Numbered from the stretch's first letter, positions 21,862 through 32,611 are shown. The stretch: DNA of 64,000 nucleotides from Macrosoma leucophasiata (GCA_036365455.1 JAWQUS010000017.1:6138001-6202000), one strand, 5' to 3'. Numbers and translations are program-made. Notes: generated by a model not told the origin, from the sequence alone.

Positions 21862-23140
21862 GGTTGGGGAAAAAGTTTCTTAGCATTTTTTAAGATAATT
21901 CAAAACATTTTTAAATATAGTTTATTTAAATTTAACTAAAGTATGTATGTACCATTTTGTACGATAACCTTTTGCCATCTTGTAGGTAGGGACATGATCC
22001 CATTGCTATTAAAATTTTGGGACTTCTCATCAAAATACCGCGACAAGTGGATTTGGCAGTCCTCTCGTGATGTTAATCTAACATTGCAGAAAGAATTCTG
22101 AAGAGACCGAAACAGGTGGAAATCTGAAGGTGCAAGGTCAGGACTATACGGCGGATGCATTAACACCTCTCAGCCAAACTCTCTTAATTTTTGCTGAGTG
22201 GCTATAGATATGTGAGGTCTAGCGTTATCATGATGAAACACCACACCCCTTCTGTTGATCAATTCCGGCCGCTTTCTCTCAACTTCTTGCTTTAATCTCA
22301 TCAGTTGCTCGCAGTAGGGTTCAGAATCGATAGTCCTGCCTGGTGGAAATAGCTCATAATGAATAATGCCCTTCCAATCCCACCACACACACAACATCAC
22401 CTTATTGCGAGTTAACCCGGGTTTCGCCACAGTCTGTGAAGCCTGACCGGCCTTTGACCACGACCTTTTTCGCACGTTCTTGTCGTACGTGATCCACTTT
22501 TCATCACCAGTTATCAGCTTCTTCAAAAATGATTCGGTTTCATTACGTCGTAATAAAGAATCACAAATGAGTACACGGTTCATTAGGTTTCTTTCAGTGA
22601 GCTCGTGAGGTACCCAAATATGGAGCTTTTTTTTGTACCCAGCTTTTTTCAAATGCGCCAAAACTGTTTTGTGATCAATTCTCAGTTCTTCAGCTACGTC
22701 ATAACTACTGATATGTCGAACTTGCTCCACTTTTTCAAAAAATGGCATCCATTTTATCCGTAATAGGGCGACCAGAGCGAGGTGCATCTTTGACATCAAA
22801 ATTTCCGGATTGAAAACGCTTAAACCAAATTTATGCTACTCTCACAGACACTGCTCTAGGTCCATAAACATCGAAATTTATTTCGCGGCTTGCGTTGCAT
22901 TTTTACCTTTTTTGTAGTAAAATTTTAAAATGTATCGAATTTCTTCATTAGATTCACTCATCTTGACAGTACGAAAAACAAATGAAAATCACACATTTGC
23001 CTAATTTGAATTTGGAATTATATTCTTTACAATTTTAACTTTCAATGATACCAAAACCAGCCAGATACAAATACTACAGCCAAAGAGATTTTATTACAAG
23101 TTCATACATACTATAATGCGAAAAGACTTTTTCCCCAACC
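21862..23140 (-). mobile_element. mariner (Tc1/mariner) DNA transposon, dead
   Basis: 1279 bp with ~28-bp terminal inverted repeats: GGTTGGGGAAAAAGTTTCTT on the left, and on the right a reverse complement starting GGTTGGGGAAAAAGTCTTTT. The right flank is TA; on the left only T remains. Size, ends and encoded transposase fit mariner. Confidence 0.92.
21936..22961 (-). pseudogene. mariner transposase, DD34D, broken
   Basis: The span from ATG (22961-22959) is 341 codons, the usual mariner size. Motifs seen are MSESNEEIRYILKFYYKKG, a helix-turn-helix region around HISSYDVAEELRIDHKTVLA, WVPHELTE, TGDEKW (first Asp), HHDNARPH (second Asp) and YSPDLAPSD (third Asp, 34 residues later). At least two frameshifts affect the N-terminal part. 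A TGA at 22172-22170 replaces the Trp of the conserved G-W-E stretch, and further in-frame stops lie near 22905-22850. No function is expected. Confidence 0.92.
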
Positions 23141-23178
23141 TATTTTACGTAGTATTTATAACATATTCTCTGACTCAT
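23141..23178 (+). repeat. Repeat M, copy 1, right part
   Basis: TTTTACGTAGTATTTATAAC and ATATTCTCTG match the reverse complement of 42820-42860, so mariner sits inside Repeat M. Confidence 0.75.
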
Positions 23179-24900
23179 TGAAGAAGCAGCAGTAGAATGG
23201 TGAAATGATTTTTCGTTACAAAAATACATACAGACACCAATAAATATTTCCTCTTCATAATATTAGTATAGATTGGTAATCGGACATGCCATATCATTAA
23301 TTTAAAGTTATTGTTGCTTGCTATATTACTCCTTCTTGTTTTGTTTATATTTCTCTTCTTTCTCCTAAATAGCAGTATATTAAATTAATTAAACTGCTAC
23401 TTTAATTGTATTGGTATTTTGAACATTAAAACAACCTTCAAAGCACCTTATAAACAAACACCTATTCTTTTTATTGTGTTGTCACATTAATATTATTTAA
23501 CGTAAATAGTTTTGCGTACTATGCCGAATTTCTTACTTAACTCAATTACTCATTGAATTTATTGAGCACTCAACGTTTGCCGCTAAAAGAAACAATAAAT
23601 CTACCACCAGTAGGTTTCCAAACTAGATTAATTTGTCAGGATAAATAAGTCCATTAGCAGTGTCTGCTCAATTTACAAAAAATACGGAAACGCTCAATTG
23701 CTTTAAGAATTATATTAAAAGACTCAACGTTTTGTAAACTCAAAGCATCCAGTACAAGTACTTAATTTTGCAATACATCTTTGTGATGGATGCAGAAGTA
23801 CATGAAGGTATATTCAACTAAGATAAGAGTTTGTTTTGTTCCAAAGTGCTAATTGATCGTTCAGTAATTTAAAGGAGAATGTGTACTTACCCCATTACTG
23901 CCTTTTAACCCTATACTGCAAATGCTTTTAATAGTAGATAACGTTTTAGTGTTAAATTCACCATCTGTACCGATAAAACCTATATAACTATTGTGACAAT
24001 AAGGGGCTTATAAATAAATCAATGGATTTTGCAATATCAATAATCAATTATTTTATTTATTGCGATGTCAATTTTTTTCTATAAATAATAACAATAAATA
24101 ACTATGAACTGCCCAATTAGTCTCAATTCAAGAATCCTTAATATTCGCTGAGTGTTCTGCATAGATTCGAAGCGAAAGTTGAAATACTTTAATATTTATT
24201 ACGATACTTTACCTGAGCTTGGGGTGTCATTTGAATATTTTTTCATTTTAGCACCTTAATGAATCCCGCCACAAACCCGCGAAATAGTATGCATCAAGCG
24301 AACTTGAGCTAAGAATTCAATTTGTATATCTGTTTGCGTGTTCGGGATTTATGGTGGAAGTTTCTAATTGTATGTGCGGGGTCTGTCGTCAAAAAGGCGG
24401 TAGGACCCTAATGGATTAAGTTTTGTGTTCATTTATTCTGGACGTATAATGCAAGAGAGAACAAAGCCCTATTAGAATCTATATTTAGTAACATAAAATT
24501 TAGTTCATGGTTTAGTCTATGATTAGGTCGAGATATATTTTTTATGTGTGAAATATTGAGAAAATAGATTATTATTCTACATACTTAACGTAACCATTCT
24601 TGCCGTTTTAAACGGGCAGTCCCGTTTTCGTGCAGCCCGTCCCGGTGTCCCGGGGAAACTTTTAGGAAGCGAAAATCTCCCGTTATCGGTAATATCAGCC
24701 AAAATCTATAGAAAACTAGTGCACCCGACTGAAGATAACCTCTAAATATATAAATATGTAACATCATCTATCCAAAATTTCAAACTTTTTGTATTTATAA
24801 AAATAAAAATAAAACAATAGCTGTCCCTAAGATACTTAAAACAATACTGAAAGAAAATGTAGCTTGGCGTTCGAAAGTCAAAGTTCGAAGTCTCTTCCCT
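23179..24900. other. No feature recognised
   Basis: 1.7 kb without a convincing gene. CCCGTTTT-rich sequence lies at 24600-24690. It is the downstream flank of the host-like gene at 25038-25802. Confidence 0.5.
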
Positions 24901-24907
24901 CAAGTTC

Positions 24908-24913
24908 TTTATT
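24908..24913 (-). terminator. Candidate poly-A signal AATAAA
   Basis: TTTATT on the plus strand, about 125 bp after the stop of the 254-aa gene. Confidence 0.5.
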
Positions 24914-25037
24914 AAGAACGGGAAATAACCTTTTGGTTAATTTTGAAAATGTCCCGTTTTGAGTGCCGATAAAAATGGTCACGTTATACATGCTACATCC
25001 TAAAGTAGTGAATTCACTTAGTTCAGTTTTCAACATA

Positions 25038-25802
25038 TTAGACACCGTTCTCTTTAGAAGATTTCTCTGCATCTTTTTTATCTTCTTCGTTCAGTTTTTC
25101 TTTGGTATTGACTTCGGGCGATTTATCTGTGTGTTGACTATCTTCAGGATCATGCGTGGGTGATACTTCTGTAACTTGATTATTATCGCTATCTTCTGTT
25201 CTGTTATCTGTTGTTGCTTTTGAAGTAGGTGTCTCCGAATTTTGATCGAAAGATTCATTATTCCCTGGAAATTGAATTGGATTTAAGCAATTGAATGGCA
25301 GTCTTCTGCCAAATACGTTACAAACGCTTTTTAACAGTTTTTCCGGCGAATCAACTTGTATTTTTTTATTCCCTTTCAAAAGTACTGTCGGCGTTTTATC
25401 AATTTTCAATCTTTTAAATTCTTTGTCTGATATTCTTACGATGCTGTTCACACTTCGTAGTAAGCATGTTTCATAACGTTTCATATTCACTGGAAAAGAT
25501 TTTATACATTCTTCGCTTGGTAGCCGATCTGCCTCACACCTTAAGTAAGCAGCTTGCATGAAATTATTGGATCTCATTTGGTTCAGTGCGCACTTTCGTG
25601 GGCCAGATTTTAATCCGTCGTCTTTGAAATTATGTTTTATATTTAGTTCTGGTCCAATATTAGCAATTATCCAAGGAAAGGCGGTTCGATAAAATAAAAT
25701 ATCGTCATCGTTGGTAAGATCTGAGAATATTGTTACTGTTTCTAAGGTTAATACATCATTTATGATATAAATTATGGGTAGTAATATCTTAAAACAAACC
25801 AT
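25038..25802 (-). CDS. Secreted GILT-like protein without CxxC active site
   Basis: 254 aa. The first ATG of the frame (25802-25800) gives MVCFKILLPIIYIINDVLT, a plausible signal peptide cleaved near residue 19; 11 codons upstream follow only a TTG. ETVTIF then DILFYRTAFPWI, GPRKCALNQM and the T-P-T motif at 137-139 (candidate cis-proline loop) resemble GILT thiol reductases, but the CxxC position reads T-N-D-D (30-33). Six cysteines remain after the signal peptide (71, 89, 99, 113, 161, 172), enough for three disulfides. The last ~75 residues are acidic, low complexity, with N-E-S and N-R-T glycosylation sequons. No intron is evident. GILT assignment is inference; secretion is better supported. 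A TATA box upstream and AATAAA downstream suggest a host gene. Confidence 0.75.
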   Translation of the reverse strand: MVCFKILLPIIYIINDVLTLETVTIFSDLTNDDDILFYRTAFPWIIANIGPELNIKHNFKDDGLKSGPRKCALNQMRSNNFMQAAYLRCEADRLPSEECIKSFPVNMKRYETCLLRSVNSIVRISDKEFKRLKIDKTPTVLLKGNKKIQVDSPEKLLKSVCNVFGRRLPFNCLNPIQFPGNNESFDQNSETPTSKATTDNRTEDSDNNQVTEVSPTHDPEDSQHTDKSPEVNTKEKLNEEDKKDAEKSSKENGV

Positions 25803-25851
25803 ATTGGAATGAAAATGCAGTAACTTAAGTGACAAAGAAGTAGTTCCGATC

Positions 25852-25859
25852 CTTTTATA
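25852..25859 (-). promoter_or_regulatory. TATA box of the GILT-like gene
   Basis: TATAAAAG on the minus strand, starting 57 bp before the ATG. A start 25-30 bp downstream would fall near 25829 and leave a 5' UTR of about 27 nt, excluding the upstream TTG codon at 25835. Confidence 0.6.
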
Positions 25860-26597
25860 ATAATGTATGATTTATTACAATGGCATTTACTGCGTTTGCG
25901 TAGATATGTTGAAGGAATTTCTGTTAAATACTATTGTTAATATTTTCACAATGTTGATTATTGTGTTTCCTAGAAAAATAACTAAATTTTATGGGAATGA
26001 TAAGAATGTTGGAGACATATTTTTCTGTATTGATGTGAATCATATGTTGTAAAAAGGTCTCACGTTTGTAAGTATTTAGGTATTTTGTTTCGATATCTGC
26101 ATTTTAAGAGTCAGTTAAATTAATTCATATTTTATTATGTTAATAAACAAGTTTAGTGATTTCAAACTTAGATTTACATGGTCTTTGGGTAAAGACAGGT
26201 AAACGCTTAAAAAGATTCTTCATTAAGCTGTAATTTATGTAACGAAAATTTTCTCTTTTAACATTTCACACGGAATGGTTAATCTTATGAAATAAGCATA
26301 AATACCTAAACGAATCTCGGCCAAACTTCCGCCGCCTCGCTAAAAGAAACCACATGATGTTAGGGTTACCCAAAATTATTATCTGTAGGACTAACTCCAT
26401 TTTTATTTAACACCTACCTTATAACATTTCTGTTAATAACTCATCTGCGGGTAAATACGAAACAATAGTTATAACAATAGACGCCAGACATAAAAATAGC
26501 AGATAGCGTGTTAAAGATATATCTACGCATTGTCAGGACTGTGTAATCTACGTTCAGGCATTGCCATCAAATTAGTATAAACTACATAAATAATAGA
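25860..26597. other. Upstream flank, no feature recognised
   Basis: Upstream side of the GILT-like gene. No second exon or divergent gene was recognised. Confidence 0.45.
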
Positions 26598-26664
26598 GGT
26601 AGACGAGGCACGAGAGGTATGTCAGGACCGGGTTATCTGGCGCTCTACACTCTCTGCCTACCCC
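26598..26664 (+). repeat. LINE (CATA)n-tail family, short fragment
   Basis: GTAGACGAGGCACGAGAGGT, CTGGCGCTCTACACTCTCTG and CCTACCCCGT match 12030-12105. It stops at the junction with a perfect hairpin. Confidence 0.75.
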
Positions 26665-26708
26665 GTGCATGCATGTCATATCCCATTGGATATGACATGC
26701 ATGCACGG
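26663..26708. repeat. Perfect 21-bp hairpin
   Basis: The arms 26663-26683 and 26688-26708 are exact reverse complements around the loop CATT. The left arm begins CCGTGCATGCATGTCATATC. Confidence 0.9.
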
Positions 26709-26741
26709 CATGTTTTAGTATATATGTCTATATGCTGCATT

Positions 26742-26830
26742 CACTTACCAAATCTATAATATATATGTATAACTAACTCTTACCCGCGACTTCGTCGACG
26801 TGTAGGTACTTAAAAAAACTTAAGGATTGA
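26742..26830 (+). repeat. Helitron-like fragment
   Basis: ATCTATAATATATATG then ACCCGCGACTTCGTCGACG resembles other units here, but the CTAG end was not found. Confidence 0.35.
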
Positions 26831-27988
26831 AAACCTAAGGAAGGATTCATTAAACTGAGCGTTCGCTATGTACGCATGAATAAGTTACTTGGCTGCCAAT
26901 TAAATTCGCTACGCTTGCTGTCGTTGGCTTATGCCAACTTATGGCTTATACTAGCCACAAAAAACATGTATAAGTTGGACTCATGTTTAATTTTATTCCG
27001 TGCCGTCGATTGACTATATTGGTATTTTGGCTAGGTCCTCGGGCATAGAAATCTCAGATTACTATTAAGAACCCTTCATTGGAAAAGCCAGTCTCTTATT
27101 GGTAAGAAAAAATGATTCCAGGCTTTTTCATATCAGGCTTATACAGGATATTACATTAAAACATGACGTTGTGGTGACCCTACACGCAATGCTCTTAAAA
27201 CTAGACAGTAATGAGACCGCGTGAAGTGTTCACATTTCTCTAACGACTCGCACTGAAACTGAATATATACTTCGTTCAAATACCAGCTCTAGCGCTTTTA
27301 AATTAACGTTGAATTTCGCGTCTCTTTAAATTGGCTAAAAGAATACTTTTGTTTCAGCCTGGGTTTCGTGCATAAGTTTTATGTAAATAGATGTATAATT
27401 GTTAACTCTTTGCGTAGGTAACGTTTACTCATTAGGGTTGTTTCACATTACCATTTTATTGTGGTGGCGGTACAAGCAATTCCTTTTAAAAATCAAGTAA
27501 ATTTGTATTCAGTCTGAGAATAAAAAAGTATAATTTAGTTTTACAAAGTTATGTCACAAACAGATGTAGTTTTAATTGTTTTACAACAAATTAAATTTTC
27601 AGTGTCTTTGAAATGCTTTGAAACTTGTGAGTTAATTGAAATAAAAATACTCACAAACAGGCAGACGAGTCACAAGCTTATGAAAGTGGTTTATTCGTCT
27701 ATGTTTTATGTCTCTCTTGGTAAACTAACAAATCCTAAAGGCTTCTTTTACGCCAGTTTTGAAGAATATTTTGAATGTATGTTGTGAAAGTAACAAGCTG
27801 CCAGTGTGAACTGTATCACATTGGTGGTTAGCGAATACCGATATACATATAGATAAACTTTAGTCTAATAAATAACCTAAAAACTAGGGATGTCATCTTA
27901 AATGCACTATCACTGCTAAGTCCTAATCTGTATTAACTGGAACCTGTGCTGGAAAATACTAGGTCTTAGATCACAAAAAAGTACTAGT
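26831..27988. other. No feature recognised
   Basis: A 78-codon ATG frame at 27551-27787 has no recognisable motif and was not called. Confidence 0.45.
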
Positions 27989-28286
27989 ATGTGTTGCCAG
28001 TGATGACATACGGAACAGAAACGTGGTCGCACACTGTGGGCCTCATAAGATGGCTCAAGGTCACGCAGAGCTATAGACAGCAACGGAGAGAGCTATGCTT
28101 GGAGCTTCCCTGCGAGATCGAATTAGCTCATTTGGAAGAGCGGCAGGACTAGATTCCTAGTAGGCCGCGAGTTCGAGTCTCGCCTGAAGTCAAATTTTTC
28201 TTTCCATTTTTCTTTAAAATAGGACTAAAGTAACCGACATAGTCCACCGAATAGCGAGACTCAAGTGGCAGTGGACATTGTGAGCA
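27989..28286 (+). pseudogene. RTE C-terminal fragment, split by a SINE
   Basis: TGTGTTGCCAGTGATGACAT and ACGTGGTCGCACAC, then GACTAAAGTAACCGACATAG, match 7350-7540 of the RTE element. A tRNA-like insertion separates the two parts (about 28122-28220). Confidence 0.75.
28122..28220 (+). repeat. tRNA-derived SINE-B head
   Basis: TTAGCTCATTTGGAAGAGCG (box A-like; GCTC/GAGC D-stem) and GCGAGTTCGAGTCTCGC (box B, T-stem) are tRNA-like. The anticodon stem is poorly formed. TCAAATTTTTCTTTCC follows, as in 62060-62085. Not a tRNA gene. Confidence 0.6.
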
Positions 28287-28394
28287 CAAATTAAGCACAG
28301 TGAGCATTGCCTTTATCCAATTTAGTCGCAATGAAATAAATGAAACGTAACTAGAATAAAAAAATATCTCTATATTTAATAAACAAATTTTTAG

Positions 28395-28618
28395 AAATAA
28401 AGAAATTTTAAATACAAAAATACTCTTACACTCACAGCCCCACAATAGGTATAAACCTGTGTCGTGGGTGCCGTTGTACCACATACAACACATACACAAA
28501 CACCCAGACCCGAAACAAATATCTGTAGGCTATACAAATATTTGTCCCGGTGTGGGGATCGAACCCGCGACCCTTCGAATCAAACGGTCAACTCACACCG
28601 CTGGACTAACCGGGTCGT
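28395..28618 (-). repeat. tRNA-derived SINE-A, copy 1
   Basis: The minus strand starts GACGACCCGGTTAGTCCAGC (box A-like), has GGTTCGATCCC (box B), then CAAATATTTGTATAGCC, GGTGTTTGTGTATG and GGCACCCACGACACAGG. Copies recur at 36546 and 48058. Confidence 0.8.
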
Positions 28619-29204
28619 CAAAAATTGAAGATAAAAATCCAATATGATATTTAATATAACAACATTGCGTTTGGAATTCTCTAAATATGCCCTAGTCATG
28701 CTACGAGGTTGCATTATAATGGCTTTATTATCATAAGTTTACACAATATAAAAATGGTCCTTCGTGATCCGGCACAGCTAATATCGTTGAAATATAAGCC
28801 ACGGTAATGAGATGCGTGTTCCATGCTGCTCTTTTATTTTTTAGTTCGTTTAATAAGTCGTACCTATGGATTTAGACAAAAATGGAATTATCTTGATTTC
28901 CTTAAATTTAAATAAAAAGATTCTGTTACATAGTAATACAAAAATTTGATTGGACAATTGTGATTAATATTTTAAATATTTTTCAAGGTTTTATTCTAAA
29001 AAAAATACGATTCGTGTACAAATAAAAAGTCTCTTGAACTATTTCTGATGTATTGATTAAAAACAGCGTTCAATGAAAAATGTTTTGGCGACGTAAAAGC
29101 GAGTGAACAATGCGATTGAATCACGCGAGCGTGAAAAACTGAAAATATAGGAAAGGATTCTTTAAAATATAATTTAGGTTTACTGAAAAAAAAAGGCCTA
29201 AAGC
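28619..29204. other. No feature recognised
   Basis: AT-rich spacer. Confidence 0.45.
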
Positions 29205-29600
29205 TATGAGTGCGAGTCGGACACGCGCATTGAGGGCTCCGTAAAATACTCGTATTACTCATATACTAGTATTTTTATTATGTGTTGTAACTAAAAATTT
29301 ACGTTTTCCGATTTTTTTCCTTTATCTGTGCCATAAGACGTTGCTTCGCGTCAAATTTCAAAATTGTGAGTTCTAAAGTACTCTGTTGTAGGTTTTGATT
29401 CACCTTGCGAATTAAGAAAATTTGCGGTATAAACAGCTGTATCTTTTGATTGCGTGGGCTTAGAAGTTTGATTATTTTTACAGCTCTAAGGGACAGTAGA
29501 ACTGAGTACTTTATATAAATTTTAGTTTAATACCTTGACGTGTTCCTGAGAAAAAGGTTTTTTTCGTTTTTTACTTTCCCGGTACGGAACCCTAAAAATA
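29205..29600 (+). repeat. Lepidopteran dispersed repeat (GCGAGTCGG... to ACGGAACCCTAAAAA)
   Basis: Starts GAGTGCGAGTCGGACACGCG with AGGGCTCCGTA and ends CGGTACGGAACCCTAAAAAT. Both ends are familiar from moth genomes. No coding capacity. A related start lies at 46556-46605. Confidence 0.55.
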
Positions 29601-29830
29601 AATCACTTTTTATGAAAAATACATTAGATTATGCCAAACTTTGCAGATACAAAATTACCTTACCCTCCTGGGTCGCTGATAAATACATCTAATTTATAAA
29701 ATTTTCGTGTCACAGCGTTTGTAACAATACTCCACCGTAGCGTCTTGACCGATCATTATGAAATGTTGTGTTTATATTTGGTAGGTATGAGTATCGCTTG
29801 TAGTATATTTCGTGAACCACGGTTAAAACG

Positions 29831-29911
29831 TTTTTTTTATGTAATAGAAGTGGCAAAGAAGCGTGCAGTTTCACAAAAGTGATATCTGCAGCCTAAAGAC
29901 ACCCACACAAA
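29831..29911 (-). repeat. S1 SINE-like, 3' fragment
   Basis: ATGTAATAGAAGTGGCAAAG and CTGCAGCCTAAAGACACCC; the head is missing. Confidence 0.75.
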
Positions 29912-30016
29912 TGATTCGTCACAGCCTTTACTTTCAAACAAATGTGTTCCATTAGCAAGTAGGTACTTCCAAAATTGTCTTGACATATATCACACTTGGG
30001 TCTTTTAACAATAAAA
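29912..30016 (+). repeat. Repeat D, copy 1
   Basis: CAAACAAATGTGTTCCATTA and CTTGACATATATCACACTTG match 33517-33620. The end overlaps the left arm of the palindrome at 30011. Confidence 0.75.
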
Positions 30017-30083
30017 CAAAGAACATTTTTTCTTACAACAAGGATCGTGTCCTTGTTGTAAGAAAAAATGTTCTTTGTTTTAT
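30011..30083. repeat. Perfect 34-bp palindrome with 5-bp loop
   Basis: The arms 30011-30044 and 30050-30083 are exact reverse complements around TCGTG. The left arm begins ATAAAACAAAGAACATTTTT. Confidence 0.92.
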
Positions 30084-30267
30084 ATTAACAAGAAAGTACC
30101 TAAGTAAAAATGTACAATTAAATATAACTGAGTTTATATGTTAAATATATGAAAAAAATATTGGAAACGGTCTGAAACCTAAAACAATATTATTTAAATA
30201 TTTTGTGCAGGCTAATCATATAAGGCGAATATAAATGAAATTTGAAACTGGGATAGATTATTTGATA

Positions 30268-30489
30268 GATGTCTGCAGCCTATAGACACCCACACAAAGA
30301 CCAAGGTCAGAATGCAGACGCGTTACCACTCCTAAGGGCCCAAGGTGTTATGCCTTTGAGCCGGAAATTACAGGGCCGTACACCACCCAACCGGAACACG
30401 ATAGTGCTGAACACCACCATTTAGCGGCAAGTATATTAGGTAATGCGGTGGTGCCTACGCCCGCGAGCTCCGTCGCTGGAGCTCTACCG
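30268..30489 (-). repeat. S1 SINE-like, lacking the 3' tail
   Basis: GTCTGCAGCCTATAGACACC through GCCCGCGAGCTCCGTCGCTG to GAGCTCTACC. The tail part is missing. Confidence 0.8.
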
Positions 30490-30559
30490 TTAGACACCTC
30501 TAGTCCCACTGTCTTGTCAAACACTTGTTTAGCGGACGTCAACTAAATTCTTTAATAGA

Positions 30560-30915
30560 ACTCTAATTACTTTTACTCTTTACTTTACTTTCCGCAAAGT
30601 ACGCTTAGAACTGTCAAAACTAATTCTTTACTGACAGTTCTATGCTTTGTACTATTTATTTTTCGCAATAACACATGCGAGTGAACTTAAGAAATTAAGG
30701 AGAAAACGGAAAGAAAAATTTTCCCAAAATCGGTTCAAAAAAAAAAAGGAAAGCAAAAGTTGACGCGACGGTGTTGGACTTCGGTAGCTTAGTGGTTAAG
30801 CGGCTGGACTGGTTACTTTCCGTTTTTACTTTAGTTTTTTTTTAATTTCTAAAGTTCTATGCACACTTTGCTGAAAGTAAAGTTGTAGTGCGGTCTGTGA
30901 ATCTCACTTAATCAC
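30560..30915 (+). repeat. Palindromic MITE relative carrying a tRNA-like insert
   Basis: CGCTTAGAACTGTCAAAACT, TTTACTGACAGTTCTATG and, at the right end, AGTGCGGTCTGTGAATCTCA match the MITE at 62470-62600. Between them lies SINE-B-like sequence with GGACTTCGGTAGCTTAGTGG (30777-30798). Confidence 0.55.
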
Positions 30916-31207
30916 TTCAAATCTACAAAATGTAAGGTAGTAGGTACATTAGCAAACACATACTTAAATGTATGCACATAAAAGTGGATTCGAAACGCCA
31001 CTCAACCGAAAAGCGGCGATGAAAATCAAATATCGCGCTCAAAGTGCGGCCGAAAATTAATATTGCACATTGCTTAGGATTATGTTCCATAAATTAAGTT
31101 TGGAACGTGCATAGCGTTCGAACTACTAGGTATATATTTCGAAGTATGTTATATAACATATAATATTGTTCTTTCATATGGTGTGGTTTTATGTTGAGTG
31201 ACAGTTT

Positions 31208-31488
31208 TACTGGTGGTAGAGCTCCAGTGACGGAGCTCGCGGGCGTAGGCACTACCGCATTACCTTGCCGCTAAATGGTAGTGTTCAGCACTATCGTGTT
31301 CCGGTCAGGTGGTAATGTACGGCCCTGTAATTTTTCGGCACAGAGGCATAACGCCTAATGCCTCAGGAGTGGCAGCGAATCTGCATTTTGACCTCTGGTC
31401 ATTGTGTGGGTGTCTATAGGCTGCAGTCATCACTTAATATCAATGTGAACTGAACGCTTATTTGCTTCATTTATATCAAAAAAAAAAA
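31208..31488 (+). repeat. S1 SINE-like element, near full length
   Basis: TTACTGGTGGTAGAGCTCCA to the A11 tail. The 3' part diverges (TTTGCTTCATTTATATC). Confidence 0.85.
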
Positions 31489-31499
31489 TTGAGTGGTGC

Positions 31500-31865
31500 T
31501 AGCACTAAAGTATCACTCGCACATATTGAAGACATTATGTATGCAGATGACTTATCTTTTGTGGTAGAAGTCCCAGAAGGTCTACAACAGCAAGTTACTA
31601 ATCTTCACCAGCAGTGTTGAAAATTTGGCCTAAAGATCAGCGTCAAGAAGACGTACGTCATGTCTCTAGACAGTCATGGTCATGAAACATTGACTGTTAA
31701 GCTGGGTGAAGATAAACTGACGCAAGTAGACAAATTTCGGTATCTGAGGAGCACAATAACATCGAAGTGCGACCTTGACCCCGAAATCAATAGCAGAATT
31801 GGTGTTACTGCTGCAACTTTTGGGAAATTGAATAGAAAGGTCTTCTGTTCGAATTTATGTGTACA
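31500..31865 (+). pseudogene. LINE reverse transcriptase fragment with YADD box
   Basis: Frame 1 encodes IMYADDLSFVVEVPEG with the catalytic Y-A-D-D at 31540-31551, then KFGLKISVKKTYVMS, VDKFRYLRSTITS and LDPEINSRIGVTAATFGKLN. A TGA at 31618-31620 breaks the frame. Both ends are truncated. It abuts S1-like sequence on both sides. The clade is not assigned. Confidence 0.8.
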
Positions 31866-31879
31866 GGCAGCAGCAGAAA

Positions 31880-31922
31880 CTTAATATCAATGAGAACTGT
31901 AGTCTTGTTTGCCAAATTTTCG
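31880..31922 (+). repeat. S1-like 3' tail fragment
   Basis: ACTTAATATCAATGAGAACT and CTTGTTTGCCA match the S1 tail. Confidence 0.45.
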
Positions 31923-31980
31923 ACGTCAAAAAAGTTTGAACATACGTATGTTCAAAAATAAATATTTACGTATATATATA

Positions 31981-32264
31981 TTTTTTTTATGTTATGGAAG
32001 TGGCAAACAAGCTTGCAGTTCATATTGATGTTATGTGATGCCTGCAGCCTAAAGACACCCACACAAAGACCAAGGTCAAAATGCAGATGCGTTACCACTC
32101 CTGAGGCCTAAGGTTTTGAGCCTCTGTGCCGGAAATTACAGGGCCGTACATTACCACCTGACCGGAACGCGATAGTGCTGAACACTACCATTTAGCGGCA
32201 AATTTATAGGTAATGCGGTGGTGCCTACGCCCGCGAGCTCCGTCACTGGAGTTCTACCACCAGC
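31981..32264 (-). repeat. S1 SINE-like element, near full length
   Basis: TATGGAAGTGGCAAACAAGC through GCGAGCTCCGTCACTGGAGT to TCTACCACCAG. Confidence 0.87.
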
Positions 32265-32551
32265 ACAATATAGCCCATAACTGTGTGTGTACACAACCTA
32301 ACAGGTTATTAGATTCATTATGGCATCCATGAATGAATGACATTTTCGAATATGCATGGCTACTAGAATTTGTGATAGTGCGCATTTAATGCACGTCACT
32401 GTAATAGCCAATAATTAAACCATATTGTGCAGTGTCCTCTCTTTACTGAGGTTTTGAACACTGACTAAATAGCGTGCTTAAACTAACTTATGTCTGCAAA
32501 TTCATTCGCATGGAATGTGTAATACATAGACTTCAAATAAAGTTTTACTAT

Positions 32552-32611
32552 TACTAGATAGAGCTCCAGTGACTGAGCTCGCGGGCGTAGGCACCACCGC
32601 ATTACCTAATA
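32552..32611 (+). repeat. S1 head, left of a nested LINE
   Basis: GATAGAGCTCCAGTGACTGA, GCGGGCGTAGGCACCACCGC and ATTACCTAATAT, then the LINE tail (TATG)n. S1 resumes at 33208. Confidence 0.8.

Noticed and set aside
25867..26052. 61-codon frame divergent from the GILT-like gene
   Set aside because: No motif; low-complexity hydrophobic translation of AT-rich DNA.
27551..27787. 78-codon frame starting with ATG
   Set aside because: No recognisable motif; not enough evidence for a gene.
28122..28190. Possible functional tRNA gene
   Set aside because: Box A and T arm are present, but the anticodon stem does not pair well and the copy sits in an RTE fragment with a SINE-like tail.
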